DNA from: Kordiimonas lipolytica
GTDB taxonomy: Bacteria; Pseudomonadota; Alphaproteobacteria; Sphingomonadales; Kordiimonadaceae
Assembly: GCF_001550065.1 (NCBI RefSeq)
Contig: NZ_LRUB01000013.1
Span: forward strand, 22,911 to 86,910
DNA: 64,000 nucleotides
Direction: 5' to 3'
Both the position numbers and the translations under genes were made by a program. Below, piece after piece: positions 47,086-57,370 of the stretch. The notes under the pieces were generated by a model, which saw only the letters and a list, made by a program, of their open reading frames with translations, ran no database searches and was not told the origin of the DNA. Position 1 is the first letter of the stretch; the number at the start of each line of letters is the position of its first letter.

Positions 47086-48648
47086 TTACGCAGTGGCCCG
47101 GTCCTCTTGCGTGGCCGCCCCAGCGGTCAGCAGGTTATGGCCTGTCATCTCAGCGGGTTGGTCTATGCCCAGCAGCGCCAACATGGTGGGTGCCACGTCC
47201 GCCAGGCGACCGTTCTTCATGCCCTTGTCGCTGCCAATCAGCAGTACAGGCACATCAAAGCTGGTGTGCGCCGTGTGGGCCTGGCCGGTGCTTTCGTCCT
47301 TCATCATCTCAACATTACCGTGGTCTGCGGTCACAAGCATGGCGCCACCGACCTCAAGGATGGCTTCTTCAAGCCGGCCGATGCAGCCGTCGATGGTTTC
47401 AACCGCCTTGATGGCGGCCGAGAGCACGCCGGTGTGTCCAACCATATCGGGGTTGGCGTAATTGACAACGATCGCGCCATATTTGCCGGACTTGATCGCT
47501 TCAACGAGCTTGTCTGTCACCTCAGGCGCGCTCATCTCCGGCTTCAGGTCGTAGGTCGCGACGTCTGGCGATGGCACCAGAATGCGGTCCTCGCCTTCAA
47601 ACACGCCTTCGGACCCGCCGTTGAAGAAGAAGGTCACGTGGGCGTATTTTTCGGTCTCCGCGATGCGGAGCTGGTTGATATGATTGTCCGCCAGCACCTG
47701 GCCGAGCGAATTGTTGATCTCTTCCGCCGGGAACAGCACGGGCAGGAATTCATTCAGCGCGGCTGAGAATTCCACCATGCCAGCGACGGCTGCGAACTTC
47801 GGCAGCGTGCCGCGCTCGAACCCGTCAAATGCCGGGTCGACCATGGCGGTCAGAATCTCACGCGCGCGGTCTGCGCGGAAGTTGGCCATGATGAAGCCGT
47901 CACCGTCTTTCATGCCTTTATAGTCGTCAATGGTGGTGGCGGCGACGAACTCATCGTTCTCGTCGCGGGCGTATGCGGCTTCAATGGCGGCCTTGGCGCT
48001 ATCTGCCTTCTGTTGGCCTTCGCCCGAAACCAGTGCGTCATAGGCCTTTTTCACCCGGTCCCAGCGCTTGTCGCGGTCCATGGCCCAGTAGCGGCCCGTG
48101 ACCGTGGCGATCTTGGTGTCCGCAGCATCTTTGATATCTGCTTCGAACTTGTCGAGGAACTCAAGCGCGGAACGGGGCGGCGTGTCACGGCCGTCCATGA
48201 AGGCATGGATGCGCACAGGCACGCCAGCGTCTGAGATGATATTCGCCAGCGCCGCGATATGGTCCTGGTGGCTGTGCACGCCGCCGGGGGACATCAGGCC
48301 CATCAGGTGCGCCGTGCCGCCGGACGCTTTCATCTTCTCAACGAAGGTCACCAGTTCCGCATTCTTTGCAAGATCGCCTGTTGCGACTGCTTCATCGATG
48401 CGGGGCAGGTCCTGCAGAACAACGCGGCCGCCGCCCAGGTTCATGTGGCCAACTTCACTGTTGCCCATCTGCCCGTCCGGCAGGCCCACGGCAAGGCCGC
48501 TTGTCGCAAGCCACGCGCGCGGCACGCTGGTCCACAGCCGGTCATAATTCGGGGTATTTGCCAGTTTGATGGCATTGTCGGCCGTTTGATCGCGATAGCC
48601 CCAGCCGTCCAGGATACAAAGGACTACGGGTTTTGGTGTCGTGCTCAT
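47086..48648 (-). CDS. gpmI: 2,3-bisphosphoglycerate-independent phosphoglycerate mutase
   Basis: The 520-residue protein starts VVLCILDGWGYR (metal Asp), has the phosphorylated serine at about residue 64 in GQMGNSEVGHMNLGGGR, and the metal sites VVNYANPDMVGHTG and LVTADHGNVEMM. It interconverts 3- and 2-phosphoglycerate with manganese. It complements the gap-pgk-fba cluster elsewhere in the window and is followed immediately by the EnvC-like gene. Confidence 0.96.
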   Translation of the reverse strand: MSTTPKPVVLCILDGWGYRDQTADNAIKLANTPNYDRLWTSVPRAWLATSGLAVGLPDGQMGNSEVGHMNLGGGRVVLQDLPRIDEAVATGDLAKNAELVTFVEKMKASGGTAHLMGLMSPGGVHSHQDHIAALANIISDAGVPVRIHAFMDGRDTPPRSALEFLDKFEADIKDAADTKIATVTGRYWAMDRDKRWDRVKKAYDALVSGEGQQKADSAKAAIEAAYARDENDEFVAATTIDDYKGMKDGDGFIMANFRADRAREILTAMVDPAFDGFERGTLPKFAAVAGMVEFSAALNEFLPVLFPAEEINNSLGQVLADNHINQLRIAETEKYAHVTFFFNGGSEGVFEGEDRILVPSPDVATYDLKPEMSAPEVTDKLVEAIKSGKYGAIVVNYANPDMVGHTGVLSAAIKAVETIDGCIGRLEEAILEVGGAMLVTADHGNVEMMKDESTGQAHTAHTSFDVPVLLIGSDKGMKNGRLADVAPTMLALLGIDQPAEMTGHNLLTAGAATQEDRATA

Positions 48649-48722
48649 GAACTTACTCTTTCCACATGCGTGCTATGTTTGAAATCAGTTTTGGCCTTAT
48701 TTTGCGTCAGTATTTGGGCATT

Positions 48723-49184
48723 TTAGTCGCGATGGTAAGGATGCCCAGCATTAATTGACCATGCGCGGTAAATTTGTTCGGCCAGCATGGCGCGCACCAT
48801 CATATGGGGCCATGTAAGCGTGCCGAACGCCAGCTTCAGGTCGGCTTTCTGAAGCACGCTGCGGTCCAAGCCGTCGGCCCCGCCAATCACAAAAGCCACA
48901 TGGCTGATGCCGGTGGCCTGCCATTCGTCAATCTTGCCCGCGAACTGGCGGGACTTCAGCGCCTTGCCGTGTTCATCAAGGGCCACCAGCGCGGCGCCAA
49001 TGGGCACAGCCGCCAGGATGCGCTCGGCTTCACGCGCCTTGCGCTCAGCCGCATTTGCCGCCTGCTTCTTGATGTCGATTTCCGTGATGTCGGCCTTCCA
49101 CGGCAAGCGCCCCAGATATTGGGTCACAAGGTCCATCTCTGGTCCGCGCTGCATACGGCCAACTGCAATGATTGAAATCAGCAA
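48723..49184 (-). CDS. rlmH: 23S rRNA (pseudouridine-1915-N3)-methyltransferase RlmH
   Basis: The 153-residue SPOUT protein has ISIIAVGRMQRGPEMDLVTQYLGRL at the start, the SAM knot HVAFVIGGADGLDRSVL, and a C-terminal LTWPHMMVRAMLAEQIYRAWSINAGHPYHRD, which is nearly invariant in RlmH. It methylates pseudouridine 1915 of 23S rRNA. It lies in the conserved nadD-rsfS-rlmH order. Confidence 0.95.
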   Translation of the reverse strand: MLISIIAVGRMQRGPEMDLVTQYLGRLPWKADITEIDIKKQAANAAERKAREAERILAAVPIGAALVALDEHGKALKSRQFAGKIDEWQATGISHVAFVIGGADGLDRSVLQKADLKLAFGTLTWPHMMVRAMLAEQIYRAWSINAGHPYHRD

Positions 49185-49288
49185 AATCGCCTCTTCAGGG
49201 CCATCCCGGCCCTGTTACCCTCAAGCCCTGGGCGCCAATACATCCGGCGCCTGACTGATCACCCAAGTCTGGTCACAGCTGACCCGGT

Positions 49289-49684
49289 TCAGTTAACCGT
49301 GTCGCCTTCCTCAATTTCGGTGCCCCACATTTTGTCCAGATTGTAGAAGCTGCGAACTTCTGGACGGAAAATGTGAACGATCACGTCACCGGCGTCGATC
49401 AACACCCAGTCTGCTTGTTCCTGACCTTGGACAACCATGTCTTTGTGACCCAGTGCCTTGAGGCCCTTGATGACATATTCAGCCAGTGCCGAAACTTGAC
49501 GCTGTGAACGACCGCTTGCGATGACCATATGGTCCGCAATGCTGGTTTTGCCTGCCAAATTGATGGAAACAATGTCTTCCGCCTTGTTGTCGTCAAGGCT
49601 GGATATGACCGATTTGAGGAGATCCTCGGTTTTCACAACCGGGATAGGATCAGTGACGCTGAGCGTCTCCGATGAAGCTTGCAA
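49289..49684 (-). CDS. rsfS: Ribosomal silencing factor RsfS
   Basis: The RsfS/Iojap fold is recognised from KAEDIVSINLAGKTSIADHMVIASGRSQRQVSALAEYV, QADWVLIDAGDVIVHIFRPEVRSFYNLDKMW. It binds ribosomal protein L14 and blocks subunit joining in starvation. I place the start at a TTG at 49684 (131 residues) because AAAGGAAA is well spaced before it; the frame is open to 49726, overlapping the nadD end. Confidence 0.92.
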   Translation of the reverse strand: MQASSETLSVTDPIPVVKTEDLLKSVISSLDDNKAEDIVSINLAGKTSIADHMVIASGRSQRQVSALAEYVIKGLKALGHKDMVVQGQEQADWVLIDAGDVIVHIFRPEVRSFYNLDKMWGTEIEEGDTVN

Positions 49685-49697
49685 GTACGTTTCCTTT

Positions 49698-50330
49698 CTA
49701 CTTTGTGCCCGCCAGCCAGGTCTCACCCATCTGCTGACGAAGCTTTGTAGCCGAAGCCGGATGACGCGGTATCGTCAAGAAGGCCCAGGCCGGTGATCTG
49801 GACTTGCCAAGCTTTTCCGGGCTTACCCGGAAGCGCCCAAACACATGGGCGAACTTGGCGTTTTGTCCGGCTATAGAATACCCCGGACGGTCAAAAACCG
49901 CAATGGGCAGCGAACGGGCAATTTCCTGCCAGTTCGCCCACCTGTCGAAGGTGGCCAGATTGTCTGCGCCCATCACCCAGATAAAGCGGGTGTGGGGCAT
50001 CAGTTTCTGGAGCGCGGCAATGGTATCTGCACTAAAGCGCGTGCCCAGCCGCACCTCGATATCGCTCACCAGCATGCGCGGATGGTCACCCACCAGCGCC
50101 TTGATGCTGTCAAAGCGGCGGTCAAACTCGGCCATATGGTTCGCGTCCTTCAGCGGATTGCCGGGGCTTACCAGAAACCACACTGCATCAACGCCCAGGC
50201 GCTTCAGACATTCGCGCGCCACGCGGCGGTGCCCCTTGTGCGCCGGGTTGAAGCTGCCGCCATAAAGCGCCACGGTACGCCCGCGCCACTTGGCGGCCTC
50301 AGGCAAAATTATGTTACGGTTCCGTAACAA
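49698..50330 (-). CDS. nadD: Nicotinate-nucleotide adenylyltransferase
   Basis: The 210-residue product has VALYGGSFNPAHKGHRRVA (nucleotidyltransferase HxGH motif), VWFLVSPGNPLKDANHMA and FIWVMGADNLATFDRWANWQEIA. It adenylates nicotinate mononucleotide in NAD synthesis. It sits between proA (five bases upstream) and rsfS. Confidence 0.95.
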   Translation of the reverse strand: MLRNRNIILPEAAKWRGRTVALYGGSFNPAHKGHRRVARECLKRLGVDAVWFLVSPGNPLKDANHMAEFDRRFDSIKALVGDHPRMLVSDIEVRLGTRFSADTIAALQKLMPHTRFIWVMGADNLATFDRWANWQEIARSLPIAVFDRPGYSIAGQNAKFAHVFGRFRVSPEKLGKSRSPAWAFLTIPRHPASATKLRQQMGETWLAGTK

Positions 50331-50335
50331 GCCTT

Positions 50336-51601
50336 TTATGGCCTTGTCTGTCCGCTGCCGCGAACCTGATACTTGAAGCTGGTCAGCTGCTCAAGCCCCA
50401 CCGGGCCACGGGCATGAATGCGGCCTGTTGCGATGCCGATTTCAGCGCCCATGCCAAACTCGCCGCCATCGGCGAACTGGGTGGAAGCATTGTGCATCAC
50501 GATGGCGCTGTCCACTTCGCGCAGGAACTTCTCAGCCGTGGCTTCATCTTCGGTGATGATGCTTTCCGTGTGGCCGGAAGAGTTTTCCGCGATATGGGCA
50601 ATCGCGCCTTCCACCCCATCCACGAACCGGGCGGAAATGACGGCATCCAGATATTCGGTTTTCCAGTCAGCGTCTGTTGCCGGTTTCACCCGGTCATCCA
50701 GCATCATCATTCGCTCGTCGCCGCGCACTTCGCAGCCTGCATCGAGTAAGGCGCCAATCACGAAGATGGCTATGGCTTCGGCGTCTTTGTCTACCAGAAG
50801 GGTTTCGGCGGCACCGCAAATGCCGGTGCGGCGCATCTTGGCGTTCACCACAACATCCAGCGCCTTCTGGGGGTCTGCCGCCTTGTCCACATAGACATGG
50901 CAGATGCCTTCAAGGTGCGCGAACACGGGCACGCGGCTTTCGTTCTGCACGCGTTCCACCAGCGAGCGGCCGCCCCTGGGCACGATGATATCAATCAGGC
51001 CTGTCATGGTCAGCATTTCGCCCACCGCCGCGCGTTCGCGGGTGGTCACCAGCTGGATGGCGTCTGTGGGCAGGCCTGCGGCCTCAAGCCCTTCCTTGAG
51101 ACAGGCGTGGATTGCACCCGAAGAATTCAGGCTGTCGCTGCCGCCTCGCAGGATCACGGCGTTGCCAGCCTTCAGGCACAGGGCGCCTGCGTCTGCTGTC
51201 ACGTTCGGGCGGCTTTCATAGATCACTCCAATGACGCCGAGCGGCACGCGCACGCGTGCGATCTTCAGCCCGTTGGGGCGGTCCCATTCGGCCATGGTGT
51301 CGCCCACCGGGTCATCGAGTTTGGCAATGGCCTCCAGGCCCTTGGCGATAGCGATGATGCGGCTGCGGTCAAGCGCCAACCGGTCCATCATGGCGTCACT
51401 GAGGCCCTTCTCGCGGCCGTACTCCAGGTCTTTTTCATTTGCTTCCAGAATGGCAGGCACGTTTTTCTTGAGCGCGTCTGCAGCTTTCAGAAGCGCCTTG
51501 TTCTTGGCGTCGGTGGAGGCGAGCGCGAGTTCAGCCGCAGCAGCTTTCGCGCGCTTGCCCATCTCCTGCATCATCGTGGAAATATTCTGAATATCGTCCA
51601 T
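50336..51601 (-). CDS. proA: Gamma-glutamyl phosphate reductase
   Basis: The 421-residue aldehyde-dehydrogenase-fold protein has [33 protein letters not shown], the catalytic cysteine in [18 protein letters not shown], and [14 protein letters not shown] near the C-terminus. It reduces gamma-glutamyl phosphate to the semialdehyde for proline. It follows proB by 11 bases, forming a proBA pair. Confidence 0.96.
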   Translation of the reverse strand: MDDIQNISTMMQEMGKRAKAAAAELALASTDAKNKALLKAADALKKNVPAILEANEKDLEYGREKGLSDAMMDRLALDRSRIIAIAKGLEAIAKLDDPVGDTMAEWDRPNGLKIARVRVPLGVIGVIYESRPNVTADAGALCLKAGNAVILRGGSDSLNSSGAIHACLKEGLEAAGLPTDAIQLVTTRERAAVGEMLTMTGLIDIIVPRGGRSLVERVQNESRVPVFAHLEGICHVYVDKAADPQKALDVVVNAKMRRTGICGAAETLLVDKDAEAIAIFVIGALLDAGCEVRGDERMMMLDDRVKPATDADWKTEYLDAVISARFVDGVEGAIAHIAENSSGHTESIITEDEATAEKFLREVDSAIVMHNASTQFADGGEFGMGAEIGIATGRIHARGPVGLEQLTSFKYQVRGSGQTRP

Positions 51602-51612
51602 CTCTTCCTCCG

Positions 51613-52749
51613 TTAAAGTAATACAAGGTCGTCGCGGTGCACCAGCGCCGACCGGCCAACATAGCCCAGAATATCATAGACATCCTGCATCTTCCGGCCC
51701 TGGATCTTGGTGGCGTCGATATGGTCGTAGGACACGAGGCCTTGGCCCACCAAATGCCCGTCCGGGCCCATCAGCGCGACCAGGTCCCCGCGGTCAAACC
51801 CGCCGTCCACTTCCGTGACACCGGCAGCCAGAAGGCTTGCACCTTTCTTGAGCGCGGCGACTGCGCCCGCGTCGATATGCAGATAGCCCTTCGGTGCCAT
51901 CAGGCTTCTGATCCATTGTTTCCTGACTGTCAGCGCGTCTGTCGTGGCCGGGAACAGGGTGGCGCGTTCGCCGCCCATGAGCCGCTTGATCGGGTGCGCA
52001 TCCTTGCCGTTCATGATGATCATGGAACAGCCGCCAGCCAGCGCGATCTTGGCGGCCATCAGCTTGGTGATCATACCGCCCGTGCCGGGGGTGACCTTGG
52101 ATGGCGGCCCCGCCATGGCCTCAACGTCGGGCGTGATCGCCTCAACCCGGTCAAAGAATTTGGCGTTCGGGTTTACTGTCGGGTCGCTGTCATAAAGGCC
52201 GTCGATGTCGCTAAGCAGCACCAGTGTGTCCGCGCCCGCCATCTGCGCCACGCGCGCCGCCAGCCGGTCATTGTCGCCAAAGCGGATCTCGGATGTGGCC
52301 ACCGTGTCGTTTTCGTTGATCACCGGGATCACGCCGCGCTCCAGCAGTGCCTCAACCGTGTTGCGGGCATTGAGGTAAGAGGGGCGCTCCTCCAGTTCAT
52401 GGATGGTCAAGAGGATCTGGCCGATCACCATGTCGTGCTGCTCGAAAAGCGATTGATAGGCCTGCGCCAGGCGAATTTGCCCCACACTTGCCGCAGCCTG
52501 GGCCTCTTCAAGACGCTGCGGGCGGCTGGTGAAACCAAGCGGAGCCATGCCCATGGCGATTGCGCCAGAGGACACCAATATCACCTGGACCCCTTGTGCC
52601 CTGAGGGCCGCAACATCTGATATGAGCGCAGCCAGCCAGATTTTTCTGAGCCCACGGGTGTCCTTATCAACAAGCAGCGCGGAGCCGATCTTGATCACAA
52701 GACGGCGTGCTGACTTCAACCCTGATAAGGCACTCTCCATGGGGAACAT
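51613..52749 (-). CDS. proB: Glutamate 5-kinase
   Basis: The 378-residue product has the amino-acid kinase core ([70 protein letters not shown]) and a C-terminal PUA domain ([27 protein letters not shown]). It phosphorylates glutamate, and is usually feedback inhibited by proline. The gene order obgE-proB-proA is common in alphaproteobacteria. Confidence 0.96.
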   Translation of the reverse strand: MFPMESALSGLKSARRLVIKIGSALLVDKDTRGLRKIWLAALISDVAALRAQGVQVILVSSGAIAMGMAPLGFTSRPQRLEEAQAAASVGQIRLAQAYQSLFEQHDMVIGQILLTIHELEERPSYLNARNTVEALLERGVIPVINENDTVATSEIRFGDNDRLAARVAQMAGADTLVLLSDIDGLYDSDPTVNPNAKFFDRVEAITPDVEAMAGPPSKVTPGTGGMITKLMAAKIALAGGCSMIIMNGKDAHPIKRLMGGERATLFPATTDALTVRKQWIRSLMAPKGYLHIDAGAVAALKKGASLLAAGVTEVDGGFDRGDLVALMGPDGHLVGQGLVSYDHIDATKIQGRKMQDVYDILGYVGRSALVHRDDLVLL

Positions 52750-52758
52750 TCCATTCGC

Positions 52759-53835
<1,077 letters not shown>

Positions 53836-53938
53836 TTATCAGATTGGGGGCGTTGGCGGAAGCCGCACGCCCCGGGGTTTGGGCAATTATTTTTTGCGCC
53901 TTGGGATATCTTGGCATTGCCAAGACGGATAACACGAG

Positions 53939-53965
53939 AAAAGGCGGACCGCTGGCCCGCCTTTT
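53939..53965 (-). terminator. Terminator after rplU-rpmA (minus strand)
   Basis: On the minus strand AAAAGGCGGGCC pairs with GGTCCGCCTTTT around AGC. It sits between rpmA and obgE and should limit read-through from the ribosomal operon. Confidence 0.8.
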
Positions 53966-53994
53966 CCAGAAGTTTTCAGCAAATTTGCTGGGCC

Positions 53995-54246
53995 TTAGCC
54001 TTCTACAGAAACAAACGCGCGACCGCCTTTGCCTTTGGAGAATTTAACTTGGCCTTCGGTCAGAGCGAACAGGGTGTGATCTTTACCCATGCCTACGTTC
54101 TCGCCCGGGTACCATTTGGTGCCGCGCTGACGAACGAGGATGTTGCCGGGGATCACGTTTTCACCACCGAATTTTTTTACGCCCAAACGGCGACCTTCAG
54201 AGTCACGACCGTTACGGGAACTACCACCAGCTTTTTTATGAGCCAT
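53995..54246 (-). CDS. rpmA: 50S ribosomal protein L27
   Basis: The 83-residue product begins [29 protein letters not shown], the invariant L27 N-terminus that reaches the peptidyl-transferase centre, and contains [28 protein letters not shown]. It is the second gene of rplU-rpmA. AAGGAGT precedes the ATG. Confidence 0.97.
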   Translation of the reverse strand: MAHKKAGGSSRNGRDSEGRRLGVKKFGGENVIPGNILVRQRGTKWYPGENVGMGKDHTLFALTEGQVKFSKGKGGRAFVSVEG

Positions 54247-54277
54247 TAGAGTACTCCTTTTTCTTTAACGAGGCCGC

Positions 54278-54640
54278 TTACTCAGCCGCTGCTTCTTCAG
54301 TCTTCTTCGCTGCTGCTTTCTTTGCAGCGGCGCCTGCGATCTTCGTCACGCGCAGTACAGTGATCTCCTGACGGTGACCAACCTTACGGCGATAGTTGTG
54401 ACGGCGCTTCTTTTTGAAGACCGTGATTTTCTTGTCTTTCTTTTGCTCAAGTACCTCGGCGGTTACTTTGGCGCCTTTAACGAGTGGCTCGCCAACTTTG
54501 ATGCCCTTGGCATCGCCAACCATCAGAACTTCGTCGAGGGTGATTGATTTGCCAGCTTCGCCATCAAGTTTTTCAACTTTGATCACGTCGCCTTCGGCTA
54601 CGCGGTACTGTTTACCGCCTGTCTTTACGACTGCGAACAT
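54278..54640 (-). CDS. rplU: 50S ribosomal protein L21
   Basis: Starting at 54640 ([18 protein letters not shown]) with AGAAGGA upstream, the 120-residue protein has the L21 core and [25 protein letters not shown]. The C-terminal Ala/Lys-rich extension ([19 protein letters not shown]) is usual in the class. Upstream codons in the same frame to 54706 are unlikely to be translated. Confidence 0.96.
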   Translation of the reverse strand: MFAVVKTGGKQYRVAEGDVIKVEKLDGEAGKSITLDEVLMVGDAKGIKVGEPLVKGAKVTAEVLEQKKDKKITVFKKKRRHNYRRKVGHRQEITVLRVTKIAGAAAKKAAAKKTEEAAAE

Positions 54641-54930
54641 ATCTGTTCCTTCTCTATCTTCGCGCCGCAGCAAACCGGATGGGCCTAACCCTTTGAAGCG
54701 CCTCATACTTTGGGCGGTTTCCGCTGGCTTTTTTCAAAAGCAAAAGCGGCGGAAGGAATCAGGCTCCTGCCGCCAACTCGCGCGCAATATACGGATATGG
54801 CCCTAAGAGTCAATCATTTATCAGGGTCACGGTCCGTTGTGGTGATCATCTTGTCACTTGATGGTGATTAGGAAAGGGGAGATGAGCTGCTGTAGAAAAA
54901 ACAGCAAAGCCAGATAGGGAGCCCTAGAAT

Positions 54931-55854
54931 ATGGATACGGTTATTGGTGCAGTAGTGCAAGCGGGGACACCCCTCTTTGATAAGGCGCGGACGTTCGAAA
55001 AATTGCGTGACCTGATCGGGGACGCCGCAAAGCGCGGAGCAGCGCTTGCGGTGTTCCCTGAAGCTTTTGTCGGGGGCTACCCCAAGGGGCTGGATTTTGG
55101 TGTGCGGCTGGGGTCGCGATCAGCCGAGGGGCGGGACATGTTCCGCCGCTATGCCGAGCAGGCCATCACCGTGCCGGGCCCGGATGTTGACACGATCAGC
55201 GAGGTGGTTGCGGATGTGGGAATCCATGTGGTTCTGGGGGTGGTGGAACGCGACGGTGGCACCCTTTACTGCTCTTCGCTTTATTTCAGCGCAACCGGCA
55301 ATTTTTTGGGCAAACACCGAAAGCTGATGCCAACGGCGCTTGAGCGGGTGGTGTGGGGCTTCGGCGACGGCTCGACGCTAGCGGCACCTGCGACTGATAT
55401 TGGGGTCCTTGGTGGCGCCATCTGCTGGGAAAACTATATGCCGCAACTTCGACTTGCCATGTACGGCAAGGGTGTGGAATTTTACTGTGCGCCCACGGTG
55501 GACGATCGGGATGTCTGGTTGCCGACAATGCAGACGATTGCGCTTGAAGGCCGCTGTTTCGTACTTTCCGCCTGCCAGTATATGGAGCGCGGCGATGGCC
55601 CCGCAGACTATCACCCCATTCAGGGCGACGCGCCCGATACGGTGCTTATTCGGGGCGGCAGTTGCATCATCTCGCCGATGGGGGAGGTGTTGGCTGCCCC
55701 CGTTTTCGGGCGTGAGTGTATCCAGACTGCCGAGCTGGACAAGGCGGATATCACCCGCGGCAAGTATGATCTGGATGTGGTGGGACACTATGCCCGGCCG
55801 GATATTTTCTCGCTTTCGGTCAACGAGAATCCGCAGAAGATCGTGAAGCCCTGA
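54931..55854 (+). CDS. Nitrilase
   Basis: The 307-residue product has the nitrilase catalytic triad: glutamate in LAVFPEAFVGGYPKG (about residue 48), lysine in GKHRKLMPTALERVVWGFGDGS, and cysteine in LGGAICWENYMPQLR. Length and the GGYPKG and WENYMP sequences favour true nitrilases (nitrile to acid plus ammonia) over amidases. AGGGAG lies upstream. It is convergent with the next gene and ends before a perfect 10-bp hairpin. Confidence 0.92.
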   Translation: MDTVIGAVVQAGTPLFDKARTFEKLRDLIGDAAKRGAALAVFPEAFVGGYPKGLDFGVRLGSRSAEGRDMFRRYAEQAITVPGPDVDTISEVVADVGIHVVLGVVERDGGTLYCSSLYFSATGNFLGKHRKLMPTALERVVWGFGDGSTLAAPATDIGVLGGAICWENYMPQLRLAMYGKGVEFYCAPTVDDRDVWLPTMQTIALEGRCFVLSACQYMERGDGPADYHPIQGDAPDTVLIRGGSCIISPMGEVLAAPVFGRECIQTAELDKADITRGKYDLDVVGHYARPDIFSLSVNENPQKIVKP

Positions 55855-55864
55855 AAATAAAGAA

Positions 55865-55889
55865 GCAGGAAAACTGCCTGTTTTCCTGC
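55865..55889. terminator. Hairpin between the nitrilase gene and the convergent flavoenzyme gene
   Basis: GCAGGAAAAC (55865-55874) and GTTTTCCTGC (55880-55889) form a perfect 10-bp stem with a 5-base loop. The T tract is weak on the plus side (CTCAACTTTTG) and AT-rich on the minus side (TTCTTTATTTT). Confidence 0.72.
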
Positions 55890-55918
55890 CTCAACTTTTG
55901 CTTGGCTGTGGGAAAGGC

Positions 55919-56878
55919 CTAGCCGCACACCCGCGCTTTGGCTGCGGCATATTCATCCGCCAGCCGGTCAACCATCTTGGCAGCCGGAACAATCTCCTTG
56001 ACCGCACCAATGCCCTGGCCGCAGCCCCAGATGTCTCTCCATGCTTTGGATTTTTCAGAGCCGCCTGAACCGAAGCTCATCTTCGACGGGTCGCTTTCCG
56101 GCAGGTTCTTCGGGTCAAGGCCCGCGGCCTCAATCGATGGCGCCAGATAGTTGCCGTGTACGCCGGTGAAAAGGTTCGAATAAACGATGTCGTCCGCGCC
56201 ATAGTCCACGATGGCCTGCTTGTAGCGCTCGTCAGCGTTGGCTTCCTCTGTCGCGATGAAGGCCGAGCCGATATAGCCAAGGTCTGCGCCCATGGCCTGG
56301 GCCGCCAGCACCGCGCCGCCGTGGGCGATGGAGCCTGAAAGCGCCAGCGGGCCATCGAACCATTCGCGAATTTCCTGGATCAGCGCAAAGGGCGAAAGCG
56401 TGCCCGCGTGGCCGCCCGCACCCGCCGCCACCGCGATCAGGCCGTCAGCGCCCTTTTCAATGGCCTTCTTGGCGAAGCGGTTGTTGATCACGTCATGCAG
56501 CACGATACCGCCATAAGAATGAATCGCTTCATTCACTTCCGGGCGGGCGCCAAGGGAGGTGATCACCACCGGCACCTTGTATTTCACGCACATTTCCACG
56601 TCATGCATCAGCCGGTTGTTGGACTTGTGCACAATCTGGTTCACCGCAAACGGGGCTGCCGGCTTGTCCGGGTTTGCCTGGTTATGGGCGTCCAGCTCAT
56701 TTGTGATGCGCTGGAGCCATTCCTCAAGCACGGGCTCTGGCCGGGCATTGAGTGCCGGGAAGGAGCCAACGATGCCCGCCTTACACTGGGCGATCACCAG
56801 GTCCGGGTTCGAGATGATGAAAAGCGGGGACCCGATCACCGGAATCCGAAGGTTAGAAAGCTGTGTCGGTAGCGCCAT
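55919..56878 (-). CDS. NAD(P)H-dependent flavin oxidoreductase / nitronate monooxygenase-like
   Basis: The start at 56878 (MALPTQLSNLRIPVIGSPLF), with AGGA upstream, gives 319 residues. The FMN-dependent TIM barrel is seen in VIAQCKAGIVGSFPALNAR, DGLIAVAAGAGGHAGTLSPFALIQEI and ALSGSIAHGGAVLAAQAMGADLGYIGSAFIATEEA. Family members oxidise nitronates or reduce enoyl/quinone substrates; the exact substrate is unknown. A palindromic site at 56973-56994 lies about 95 bases upstream. Confidence 0.88.
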   Translation of the reverse strand: MALPTQLSNLRIPVIGSPLFIISNPDLVIAQCKAGIVGSFPALNARPEPVLEEWLQRITNELDAHNQANPDKPAAPFAVNQIVHKSNNRLMHDVEMCVKYKVPVVITSLGARPEVNEAIHSYGGIVLHDVINNRFAKKAIEKGADGLIAVAAGAGGHAGTLSPFALIQEIREWFDGPLALSGSIAHGGAVLAAQAMGADLGYIGSAFIATEEANADERYKQAIVDYGADDIVYSNLFTGVHGNYLAPSIEAAGLDPKNLPESDPSKMSFGSGGSEKSKAWRDIWGCGQGIGAVKEIVPAAKMVDRLADEYAAAKARVCG

Positions 56879-56972
56879 GAAATGTCGTCCTGCTTGCCGA
56901 TTGAACTGATAAGTTAATGTGAGGGTAGGCTCATCGCCGCGCCCGTCAAATTCCATAGCCAAGAAAATAGGA

Positions 56973-56994
56973 TACTGGACCAATTAGTCCAGTA
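56973..56994. promoter_or_regulatory. Palindromic operator upstream of the flavin oxidoreductase gene
   Basis: TACTGGAC (56973-56980) and GTCCAGTA (56987-56994) are perfect inverted copies around CAATTA. The size and spacing are typical of a TetR-type repressor site; no tetR gene is adjacent in the window. Confidence 0.65.
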
Positions 56995-57111
56995 AATAAT
57001 TGCTGTTCATGCGCGGCTACAAATTTCGCCTGGATTTCCCCTTGATCGGGCAGGGGCGTTGGGGTAGGGTGCGCCGCCGTCACCCCAAGGTGGGTGGCCA
57101 TGCCCCAATGC

Positions 57112-57201
57112 GGAGAGTTGCCGGAGCGGTCGAACGGGGCGGTCTCGAAAACCGTTGTGCGCGCAAGCGTACCGAGGGTTCGAATCCCTCACTCTCCGCC
57201 A
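57112..57201 (+). tRNA. tRNA-Ser (anticodon CGA)
   Basis: Acceptor strands GGAGAGT (57112-57118) and ACTCTCC (57191-57197) pair, with G73 and an encoded CCA. The anticodon stem GCGGT/ACCGT holds the loop CTCGAAA, giving anticodon CGA (serine, UCG codons). A long variable arm (GTGCGCGCAAGCGTAC region) and the T-arm GAGGGTTCGAATCCCTC confirm a class II tRNA. The 3' end abuts the accessory region. Confidence 0.95.
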
Positions 57202-57370
57202 TTTATCCAATGAAATCAATGTTTTGATGGAGTTTATTTGGTCTTACCCATAAATATACCCATTCTTTTTTTGCCAACTTTTCAATGCCGTTTGACGTTT
57301 GTTTGATAATTTAGGTGGATGGTGTCGAAGTAGCCATTGCCTGGTTATGCGGGCGACCAGCTTATAGTGC
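57202..57370. other. AT-rich junction between tRNA-Ser and the three-gene operon
   Basis: This 169-base AT-rich stretch contains no gene. It has two TACCCAT copies (57245-57251 and 57257-57263) and a run of seven T residues (57265-57271 area). It marks the border between GC-rich core DNA and the lower-GC operon, and may be the remnant of an integrative element's attachment region. Confidence 0.4.

Noticed and set aside
57000..57227. 75-residue frame spanning tRNA-Ser
   Set aside because: It overlaps the tRNA completely and has no ribosome-binding site or conserved sequence.
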